Positions 35,046-44,721 of a stretch of 64,000 nucleotides of DNA are shown here, in pieces. The notes beneath the pieces are model-generated. The model made no database searches and had not been told where the DNA came from. It saw nothing but the letters and a program-made list of their open reading frames with translations. The stretch is from Anaeramoeba flamelloides (taxonomy: Eukaryota > Metamonada > Anaeramoebidae): contig JANTQA010000023.1 in NCBI GenBank assembly GCA_027625915.1, positions 496,001 to 560,000 on the forward strand, in the 5' to 3' direction. Positions within the stretch are counted from its first letter, which is position 1. Each line of letters opens with the position of its first letter. The position numbers and the translations under genes were made by a program.

Positions 35046-36472
35046 CAAAAAAACCTAACGAAAATCTATTGATTTTCCACATAAATAGAAAACTTAAAAA
35101 AATCTAACGAAAATCTATTGATTTTGAAATAAAAAGAAAATTCAAGAAAATATAATGGTGGTTTTCCAGGATTTAAAAGAATTGTATAAAATCTATAAAT
35201 TTTATTCCATTCTTTAAAATTATGAAAAATATAACAAAGATAATAGGAAATTAATTTCATCCCTTCAATATCTATATCTATATAAAAATATATATTAATC
35301 TATCAATACAAGATCAATTTCAATTTAATCAACCGAAATATACAATATTTATATTGTCGATTACAAATTCCTTTTTAGCAACTAACTTGAATCTTCTGAT
35401 CTTTGATTAATATTATTTATTCATGAGTATTTTGCTTAAAAATGTACTTTTTTTTTTTTTGATTTAAAATAAATTTTGAAGAGGAAATTTTATTTGCATA
35501 ATTGTTAACATACATCAATTTCAAATGAAACATGAATTTTTGGAATAAAAAGAGTTTTCTTATTAATCAAAGGAATTCCAATATATATACCTAAAAACAG
35601 TTTATATCAATTCTCTATTATTATGAAACTTATTTGTTTATTTTTTCAAAGCATTAATATAAAAAATCTTTTATTTTTTGACAAAAATTCTTAACGAGGA
35701 ATTTCAAATTTCGTATTTCTCAAATTTGTTTTTAAAATGGGCAAAAGCAAAAAAAAAATAATTCTTTTCTAAGAATATTCATTTTTCACATTTTTTCTTT
35801 CAAATCGGATAAAATTGGTAACATTATTTTGCAAAACAATCTTTAAATAATTTTAAAAACAAAGATTTTTTATTGTTAAATATAAAATAAAAGGATCAAA
35901 ATTATCATTTAGCTGACAGAACAAAAAAATCCAATCTTCAAGAATTAATATCAGTCATCAAAGAGCCCCAATTCTAAAAGGTAAATAACATTTTATAACC
36001 TCTTTAAGAAATTAAATAATTTACATTTTACCTGACTTTTAAACTCTTTTTTTTGAAAAGCTGCAGGGAAAATTTTGTTTCATTTATTTTTCAACAAATA
36101 GTAGTTTTTGAATCAGATAGATCAGACATTTAAAACATTTTTAATGAATTTAAGTAACAATCCAAAATAAATGTTAAAATTCTTCTTCTTCTTCTTCTTC
36201 TTTATTTTAATCGTTTATAAAATTAAGACAAAAAAAGGTTTGAGTTAAAAATAAAATAATAGTGTGGTTATTTAATTTTGTTTTATTAAATTTAATTTTA
36301 AGGAAGAATCTCTTGATGGGGTTGGAGATTTATTGTTTGGTTTGGTGACAAACTCCGAATAATTTTTTGTTGTGGGTTAATAAGCAATAAAAGATTTACC
36401 CAGACTTTTTTTTGTTATTTTGTGTTGTTTAAAAAGAGTAAAAAAATCAAAAAAAAAAAAACATTAATGAAA

Positions 36473-37663
36473 TTAATCTTCTTCATTTTCTTGACCTTTG
36501 ACCCATTCAACAGCTTCTTCAATTAATTTTTTTGGAACAAGCTTGTGTTTTCCTTTGGTTTCTTTACAGATCCAACTCATTTCTAATTCCATTTCTTTTT
36601 CTTTTGTTTCATCATGAACAGTTTTTATCAAAATTTTTGCGATTTCTTTGACTGCATCTTTACAAGTCATTTCTGATAATTTCAGTTTGCTAATTTCAGT
36701 TTTCGCTTCTTGCTTTCCTTTTCCAATTGCACACCCATAAAACCCCTTTACGCGACAAAAAAAAAATGAGAAATAGAACAGAAAGAAAAAAGTACAATTC
36801 AAAATCATTTTGTAATGATTAAATTTTTTAAATGAAAAGAAAAGAAGGAAAAAAACAATAAAAAATCGAATAAAAACAATAAAAAAAAACAAGATCTCGA
36901 AATACAAACCAAAGCAACACTATCTGGTTCAATACAATACAACGATGGACCTTTTTCTTCGTCATAAGATCCGATCATTAATGAACAACCAAAAGGTCGA
37001 ATGTAGTTATAAAGAGTAAAAACTTGGACATAGATAGAGAGTCTTTCTGTCAAGACATGGATCGGGATAATGTCGCTTGTGAAATTTTCATAATTCTTGG
37101 CTTCTTGTCTTGCGTTTTGGACAATTCTTCTCCCGTCTGCTGTCAGTCCTGCGGTTGCCTTTAGGAGAAATTACCGGTGGAAATTTAAATAAAAATTGTG
37201 GTTCAGGGATATCGAGCGTTAAATGGTAGTTTGAGAAACAATGTTTTTGATTGTTTTAGTCAAACAAATAAATAAAAAAAAAATAAAAAAAGATAGAAAT
37301 CAAAAAGAAAATAAGAAAAAAAGAAATAAAAAACTGTAAAGAAAGATCAAAATAACAGTTTGTTGTTATTTGTTCTTTTTTCTTCTTATTTATTTGAAAT
37401 TTGAGAAAAGAAATGAATACAAAATTAATTCATACAATTCCAATATGCTCGCCAACAGAAAAAACTCTTCTATTTGTACCTTCAACAAGCATTTTTGAAA
37501 GGATAATTTTTTCAACACCAAACACAACACCATCTTTACAACAAAGCCCAATTGCTGTGCTTGAGTTTTCAACAGCTTTATGTGCATACTCTACTTGGAA
37601 AATTCGCCCGTCTGGACTAAATGTTGTTGGGTATAAATCGTAACCTGTTCCAATTCCGCTCAT
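36473..37663 (-). CDS. PSMA3: 20S proteasome subunit alpha-7 (PSMA3), three exons
   Basis: Structural outer-ring subunit of the 20S proteasome. Exons are 37663-37436, 37158-36910 and 36745-36473, joined in phase 0 at GTATGA...AAAG and GTTTGT...AAAG introns of 277 and 164 nt, giving 249 aa plus TAA (human PSMA3 has 255). Exon 1 carries the alpha-subunit signature [20 protein letters not shown] and [22 protein letters not shown]. Exon 2 has [20 protein letters not shown] and [17 protein letters not shown]. Exon 3 has [16 protein letters not shown] and [14 protein letters not shown]. The C-terminus is acidic (GQENEED), as in the alpha-7 family. Alpha subunits lack the catalytic Thr, so none is expected. 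Joins and identity are secure. Confidence 0.96.
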
Positions 37664-37875
37664 TGAATTTTAGACAAGAAAATAAAATTTTTGAAAAAAT
37701 AAAAAATAAAAATCTTAATAGATTTTCACTTCAAGTAAAACCCTTCATTTGTCATAACTTTTGAGAATTAATCTTTTTTTGAAATTGTTTCAAATTTAAA
37801 AGGTAATTATTTGATCCAAAAGCCACTAACTTTCAATTCCAAAGTTTATATAATTAAAATTTTTAAAAACTTGAA

Positions 37876-38439
37876 TTTAAGGTTTACAATCCCTGAAAAT
37901 GGAAAAAAGATTATCTTGTATTGGATGTGGCAACTTGTTATTTTGGTTCTTAGCTGATCGATCCACAACTAAGTTTGGATCGTATAGGTGGTTGAAAAAG
38001 GCTATTTTTTTCATTTTATTTTTTTTTTTTCCGAAATCGGAATTGATGAGTCTAAGATTAATTAATTGGAAGGTATTGAATTGAAAGTGTTAATTTTTGG
38101 GTTGTCAATTGAAATTATCATTTTCCTTTTACAGAATTAGGAGTAAATAAAAAAATTTTTTTTTACAAGCATCAAATAATACAAAGCTTAAATAAAAATT
38201 TCAACATACAAAACAAAAAACTCAATTACTAATTAAATATCTTCCAATTAATTAATCTTAGACTCATCAATTCCGATTTCGGAAAAAAAAAAAATAAAAT
38301 GAAAAAAATAGCCTTTTTCAACCACCTGTACCGATCCAAACTTAGTTGTGGATCGATCAGCTAAGAACCAAAATAACAAGTTGCCACATCCCAATACAAG
38401 ATAATCTTTTTTCCAGTTTCAGGTTTTGTAAACCTTAAA
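37876..38439. repeat. Hairpin with ~200-bp inverted arms
   Basis: 37876-38076 is mirrored by 38239-38439 at about 95-97 percent identity. The arms begin and end TTTAAGGTTTAC / GTAAACCTTAAA. They share TGTGGCAACTTGTTATTTTG, TTAGCTGATCGATCCACAAC, TAAGTTTGGATCG and ATTCCGATTTCGG. A ~160-bp AT-rich spacer separates them. No target duplication is apparent. It could be a foldback transposon or a long-hairpin RNA locus. Confidence 0.9.
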
Positions 38440-38841
38440 CAACTGTCCACTTGGCTATTTTCATTAAAAGAGTTTCAGGTTATTGAAAGATAAACAAATA
38501 TTTTTATTTTTAATAACTTTAGAAAATTTGAGTAAAATTTAGAAAGTTTATCTTTTGTTTATTATTCTTTTTTTACCCTTTTTTGAGTTTGAAAAACCAT
38601 TTTTCAAGGATTTGAAATTGAAAGAATATGAAAGAACACAGATACTGAAATCTTGCAGACTGTCAGCCTGAAAGTTCCAAAAAGTTTTGAAAGTTCTTTT
38701 ATGAATTGTGCAATTCTCGTTGTATACATTAGCTTTTTTCAATAATTTTTACTCAATGTTATAAGTAAGCAGTTACAATAAAGTATTTGGAAAAATTTTA
38801 ATTGTAATAACCTTACTGAAAAAACTAGTTCGAGTGCCACC

Positions 38842-39213
38842 ATGGGATATTGCAATATGGAAACCAAAATGTATTTCACAGTTCTATTAATGAGAAGAAA
38901 GCGAACTAAAGTGATACCAGAGTTGAATCAACAATTTTACAATTTTTCGAAAAATGTTTTTGATTAAAATTTTAGGTTTTATTAAATTGTATTTTGGATC
39001 TAGAAATATGTTTATGGGGAAAACTTGAAATTCGTCCCAGAACAAACGAAAAAAATAGACACTGAAAATGTGTATATTTTGAAAAAAATCCTTCCTGTTG
39101 TAATACCAAACACAAAAAAATCAACTTTCCAGAGAATTTCTTTGAAATCAAGATTAACAAAAAAATTCAAAGTATATTTTGGAAGATTTATTTTCTTAAT
39201 CTTCTTAATTTGA
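38842..39213 (+). other. Two short coding-like open stretches, uncertain
   Basis: ATG 38842, in a GCCACCATGG context, opens 42 codons reading MGYCNMETKMYFTVLLMRRK and on to KVIPELNQQFYNF, ending TAA near 38970. A second frame from 39025 reads MKFVPEQTKKIDTENVYILK, then KILPVVIPNTKK, to 39213. Both have more varied residues than random AT-rich DNA, and the GC of 38825-38935 is raised. No family was recognised. They may be exons of one decayed gene or chance. Confidence 0.25.
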
Positions 39214-40663
39214 TGAACTCAAACAATTTAATTGTTTTTTTTTTCTCACCCCTTTAAGGACTACGTTCCCACCCTTGGGGGGTTTGAGTAATTGTGTTAT
39301 TTCACTTTCACTTCTCAAAAAAATTTTTCACACAGAAGAAATTGACAATATAGAAAAAAAAACATTTTTTGTCATCTTTACTTTTTCACGAAGGATATTT
39401 TTCTTTGTTTTTCAATGAAAAGGAAAATTGAAAATAACAAAAAAAATAATTGCAAAAAATGGCTTTTGGGGATTTTCAAGTGCATTTCAAATTTTGGAAC
39501 ATTTCAAACTTGTAAAAGACAATTTAAAAAAGATGTAGAACAGCTCTAGAAAATAGTGTTAGTTCCAAAAGTTGAAATGGAAATTCTTAAATATTAAAAT
39601 CAAATTTAGCATGATCTAACATGGTATAAATTGTGAAAATTGTTGAAATTGTGTAAATTTCACATTTTTTCTCAAAGAAATTCTACTTGGATAAATATTA
39701 CTTGGATTACATAATATATTCAAGGGTAATTTTATACATTATTTCACTGTTTTCACCTAAAAACGTAGTCTTTAATGTATTAATATTTTCCAAAACATTT
39801 TTTATAATATTCGTTTTCAAAATTCATGTTTCAATTCTTTTTATCAAACCAAGCAAAAACAAAGAATATTCTTTCAAAGATTAAAGTATAGGTGTTGAAT
39901 TTTTGAAATCACAAAAACAATTAAAAAAATTCAACTGAAAGAAAACGAAAAAATCAGAAGAAATTGAGAATTATTTTAGTTTTTACAATTTAAATCAAAA
40001 ATATCAAAATATCAAATCAAAAGAATTCGTCAAATAAATCTTTATCTATGAAGAAGAATTTACATAAAATTATATTTTCTAAAACAAAACTTAATATTAG
40101 ATGAATTAAATTAAAAAAGAGATTTTTAAATTCATTTAGGAATTTCTTTCGAAATAAAAAGTAATTTGTTAATCGTTATTTTCCAATAAAAAGTTTTTCC
40201 CATTAAAATTGAAATATAAAAACAAGCAAAGGAGAAGCTTTTGTATCAAAATTTACAGATAAGATCAATAAATAAATAAAAATTATTTATTTTTTCTTGA
40301 TCAATTTTTTCATGTTTTTGATTTCCATTTTTTTGTTGGTATAAAAATTCATTATACTAGGAGAATATCCCAGGCTCTTATTTATTAAAAATATTATTGT
40401 ATTTTGTTAAAGATATTATTTGAATGATCCAGTTTCATATAAACTTTATAACTCAAAAGATGTAAAATATGCCTAGTCCCTTAATAATAGTTTGACAATT
40501 TCAAACAATTTTTTATCAACCGGTTTAAAAATTTAACAATTTTGACAAGATCTCTTACACACTTTATTATTCTACTGTTTTTTTTTTTTTCATAATTAAA
40601 AATATAAATAAAAGATTATATTGTGATTGTTTTATATTTATATCTGTACATATATACATATAT

Positions 40664-41245
40664 AAGGTATTTCCAAAAAAGTTTGATTTTTTTTTTTTTT
40701 TTTTGATTTAAAATTTTCTTTGAAAGTTATTTTATTGGTACCTAGATAATGTCAAATTAAGTGTAACAGTAATACTAATTACATGAATATCTATTCTGTA
40801 AATTTCATAATATTTTCATTAAAATATTAGAAATGAAAAATATAAATTGGACTTTTATCTATCTGACAAGAAATATAAAAATTTCAATAAAAAAGGGGCA
40901 AGATGATAAGGATAAAAGGATTTCTAATAAAACACAATAAAGGGGACATTTTTACACTCTATTTCAAAGTGTAAAGAGACCAATCATCGTTTTTAAAAAA
41001 TAAATCAATAATAAAGAAAAAAATACACCAAATGCCCAACATATATAATATAATATAAAATTGAGATAAGAAAATTTAATATCCTTTTTTAAATTTGGTA
41101 ATATCTTTTAAACAAACAAATTATGTTACTATGAATATTCAATGAATGATGAATAACAATTATGGATATTTGAAAAATAATATTTGAAATTGGGATTATT
41201 TAAGATATATTAACATTTATTTGCCCCCCTTTCTGGAAATGGTGT
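40664..41245 (-). mobile_element. GGTATTTCC-family inverted-repeat element, copy f
   Basis: The left end is AAGGTATTTCCAAAAAAGTT and the right end is CCCCCCTTTCTGGAAATGGTG. Read on the minus strand the interior matches copies a and e, including a TTTAAATA element and an AACAAACAAATTATG stretch. It is somewhat eroded. A fragment resembling the GACTCAC family (AACTGACTTTATAATGTTA) directly follows at about 41260. Confidence 0.65.
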
Positions 41246-41789
41246 ATTTTTTAAAAATTTTAACTGACTTTATAATGTTATTTTAAGGGGTTATATATGA
41301 GTTTGAATAGAAATTTTTCTGAAATAAAATCATCAAAAAATATCTATATATTGATCATTTATTTAATAAAATCCTATAATTTATTTTTGTAAATTATATT
41401 TTTTTTTGAGTAAATAATAACTTTTTACATATTGTAATTAAATTATAAAATTAAAGGTTAACTAATATTAATTGTAATTGAAAATTAATGATTGAAATAT
41501 TAATTCAGATCAAAATTTTAAAAATTATTTTGAACTTTGATTTGTTTTTTTTTCTAAACTTTTAAAAAATTCATTTTTTTGGATTTCTTTTTAAAAATTA
41601 CCATACTCCAAAAATGTTTTAATATATTATATAACTATTATTTTTATTAAATTTCTTGTTAAAAAGAATTTTTTTTTATTTTTTTTGGATATTAAGGATT
41701 AAGTAAATTAAAATAATACCAAAACTACTACTCAGAATAATGATGATGATAAGTGGATTGTATTATTTTATTTGTTAATTAAGCTCTTT

Positions 41790-43370
41790 TTTAAACAAAA
41801 ATACACACCTCTCAAATCAGCAATACTATTGAATTTGATTGTTAATATGATAATTACTTTTTGACAAGTTTTATTTTAATTATTTATTTCTTGTTTTTTT
41901 TTTTAATATTGAACAATTGGAAAATGAAAAAACAAGAAAAGAAGAAAACAATTTGGAAAAATATCTGACAATATAGAATTGAAAACAGTTTAAGTTTGTT
42001 TTTAAATGAGCTAGATTTAGGAATGAAGAAAGACATTTATTAAATCGATACATGAAACAAAGAAAAGAGAAAATAAAGAAAAAAAAAACTATTCCAATAA
42101 AAGAACCAGATGAATTGTGGCTTTATCTTTAAAATGAGACTATAAAGAACAAAAGTTTGACGAGTAAAGAGTTATCAATAACCTGTATGGAGAACTTTCA
42201 CCCAATTCATAGTATTCAAAGGTTGTTATTGATTTTGTAATTTTTTTTCTTAAACAATCTACAAAACGAGATTTCTCATTTCAAATAAAAGGACACATCA
42301 ATTTTTAAAATATTTAATTTTAATTTTTATTGTTTTCTTTTAATCAGTTTTAAATCTTCAGTAGATTGTTTTTTTATGTTTTTAACAGTTTTGTAATCTT
42401 TTTAGAATGATAGTACAATTAATTTGATTCAATAATGAAAAATAATTGAAATTTTCTGTTTCTTTTTATTTGTAAAAGAGTTTATTATTAAAAAAATATA
42501 TTTCTTCAATAATTAAAAAAAAAAAAAAAAATTACCCGTGGGTACTATTATAAATTTACCTAAATTTGTTGTGTTAAAGAACAAACAAAATCAGATTGTA
42601 GATCACTAATTGGATAATAGGTTAATTACCAAATAATTATTTTATAAAGAAATAAACTCTTTTTCAAATAAAAGGGCCCAAAAAATTTTAAGAATTATTC
42701 ATAAATAAATCAAATTAATTGTAATATCATTCTAAAATCTAAGAAACGCTTTAAAACATAAAAAAACACTCAAAAGAATCTTTAAAACTTATTAAAACAA
42801 ATCAATAAAAATTAAAATTAAATATTATAAAAATTGGTGTGCCCTTTTATTTGAAATGAGAAATCTCGTTTTGTAAATTGTAATGAAAAAAATTATAAAC
42901 CTAATAAAAACCTTTGAACAAGGCGAATTGGGAAAAAGTTCTCCACATTTTATTGATAATTCTTTACAAGTCAAACTTTTGTTCTTTAAAGTCTCATATT
43001 CCAGATAAAGTCACAATTCATCTGGTATTTTGTTGGAATGTTTTTTCTTTATTTCTCTTTTCTTTGTTACATGTATCAATCGAATAATGGCCTTTCTTAA
43101 TTCCTATTTCTAGCTCATTCGAAATCAAACTTAAACTGTTTCCATTTATACACAGGTAGATTATTTCCAAATTGGTTTCTTCTTATCTTTCTTTTTCATT
43201 TTCCGACTGTTCAATATCCAAAAATAAAAAAAGCAAAAAATGAAAAAATGAAAAAATGAAAAAATGAATAATTCAAATGAAAATCACCAATAAGGAATTA
43301 TCTTATTAACAATCAAATTCGATGGTATTGACAATTTGAGAGGTGTGCCCTTTTGTTTGAAAAATAGTTT
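41790..43370. mobile_element. 1.6-kb palindromic element with transposase-like fragments in both arms
   Basis: The left half (41790-42450) and right half (42690-43370) are inverted copies centred near 42570. The arms carry AAAGGGCACACC-type motifs at both outer and inner ends: CACACCTCTCAAAT at 41804, GAGATTTCTCATTTCAAATA at 42269, its inverse at 42846, and ATTTGAGAGGTGTGCCC at 43334. Each arm contains a decayed coding segment, plus strand in the left arm and minus in the right, with the pieces PDELWLYL and NKSLTSKELSI. These read like a helix-turn-helix of a DNA transposase. No intact frame remains. The likely origin is two head-to-head copies of one DNA element. Confidence 0.7.
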
Positions 43371-43440
43371 AGTATCAAAAAATGATTTGTTTTTATTTTT
43401 GAATAATAGTATTTAAATTCCTTGTTTAATTTAGCTACTA

Positions 43441-43637
43441 CAGTCAGTTTCACTTTTAAGGCACAAACTTTCAACGAAATTTAAGGCACAAAAAAAATCT
43501 CAAATTAAAGCATAAAATTCAGCTTCTAGTAAAATAAATTGTAAAAATTAAAATTCCAAAAAATGTGCCTTAATTTGAGATTTTTTTTGTGCCTTAAATT
43601 TCGTTGAAAGTTTGTGCCTTAAAAGTGAAACTGACTG
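43441..43637. mobile_element. Tc1/mariner-type MITE, copy C (197 bp)
   Basis: Flanked by TA (43439-43440 and 43638-43639). Both ends read CAGTCAGTTTCACTTTTAAG inwards, and the arms pair over about 75 bp with very few mismatches. Centre AT-rich with CTTCTAGTAAAATAAATTG. With copy D this is the best-preserved member. Confidence 0.95.
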
Positions 43638-43719
43638 TAATCTTGAAGAATATAAATTCTAGATTTTAAAATAATTAACAAGAATGGTCTTAAAGTAATA
43701 CAATTTTACAATTATTTCA

Positions 43720-44240
43720 TGGAATTTTAATTATTTCAATTTGTTTAGAAATATTAATATAATCCTCATTTCAAAAATTTAATACACCTAAAATCCAAAA
43801 ATAGGCAAAAAAAACCCAATTTCTTAAATTTTTCCAAAGTTAATATAAAAAAACACATAAATTACAGAGTATTAATGTTTTTATAAGTAATCATTTTCAT
43901 CCAAATAAAAGAAAAAAATATAAAACTCAAAAAAAAAATCAGTGTGTCCAAAATAATGAAACGAGCTGAACAAAAAATGTATTGGTAAATTTGTTGCGAT
44001 CTCACCAACAATTGTTGATCGATCAAATGAGAAGATAGCATCAACAAATTGTAAGTGGATTTTCCAATTTAACAAACCCTGCACTAAACTTCTATTAGCC
44101 ATTGAAAAAAAATTTCCAGATCAAAACGAAACAGATTTCGTAACTGGAAAAAAAGGAAATGAAAACAAAACAAAAAAGACAAAAAATGAAATAGTTTGTA
44201 AAATCAAAATTATTTCCAAATTGAATGTAAAATGTGGTAT
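43720..44240 (-). repeat. Dispersed FDRSTIVG repeat, copy 2 (inverted)
   Basis: The inverted match to 12360-12860 and 63680-64000 extends over about 0.5 kb, including the T-rich tract and TTTTTGCCTATTTTTG. On the minus strand an open stretch from ATG 44102 reads MANRSLVQGLLNWKIHLQFV, then FDRSTIVGEI, TNLPIHFLFS and FHYFGHT. This is the longest surviving frame of the three copies (73 codons, 44102-43881). The sequence TTTTTTTCCAG before it resembles a splice acceptor. Confidence 0.68.
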
Positions 44241-44683
44241 TGTTATTCTTTCAACTTTTTAAACAGTATCTGAATTCTTGGAATTTAGTTTATATATATA
44301 TATATATATTTCATGATTTTTTTTAAAAATTAATAATTTATTTAGTTTATGTTTGTTTGTTGTATTCGGTGAATTACTAGTGTTATTCGATAATATACAT
44401 TCTCGTTCTCATACTCATTCTCATTTATTAATATTGGTGAATCTTTTTCTGATATTTTTAAAACAAAGAGAAATGATTATGCTTTTTTATTTTATTTTAA
44501 AAACAAAGATTTAGCTTTTTTTTCTTATTATTTCCCGCCCGCGATTTTTTTCTTTTTCTTTATCAATGTTTTTTCTTTTTCACTTTCCGACCCTTTGTTT
44601 TTTTTCTCTTAATTTTTTTTTTTTTTTTAGTATTGTTTTTCTTTTTATCTTTTTTTTCTTTTTCTAAATCCCTTTTTTTTTTT

Positions 44684-44689
44684 TTATCT

Positions 44690-44721
<32 letters not shown>

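Larger units (their letters stand above)
31190..36472. other. AT-rich spacer between SEL1L and PSMA3
   Basis: 5.3 kb upstream of the SEL1L start and downstream of the PSMA3 stop. It contains a TA-flanked CCGGACATG element, a GGTATTTCC-family element, Tc1/mariner-type MITE copy B, a T-rich minisatellite (34757-35045), an inverted fragment of the same T-rich unit (35045-35160) and a TTC triplet run (36181-36202). No gene was recognised from 35160 to 36470. Confidence 0.6.
37664..44683. other. Long repeat-rich intergenic region
   Basis: 7 kb between the PSMA3 start and the end of the HSPA12-like gene. It contains a ~0.56-kb hairpin (37876-38439), short coding-like stretches at 38842-39213, a GGTATTTCC-family element (40664-41245), a 1.6-kb palindrome (about 41790-43370), MITE copy C (43441-43637) and an inverted copy of the FDRSTIVG repeat (43720-44240). 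From 39220 to 40660 I see no recognisable feature except GC-richer 39255-39290. Confidence 0.6.
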
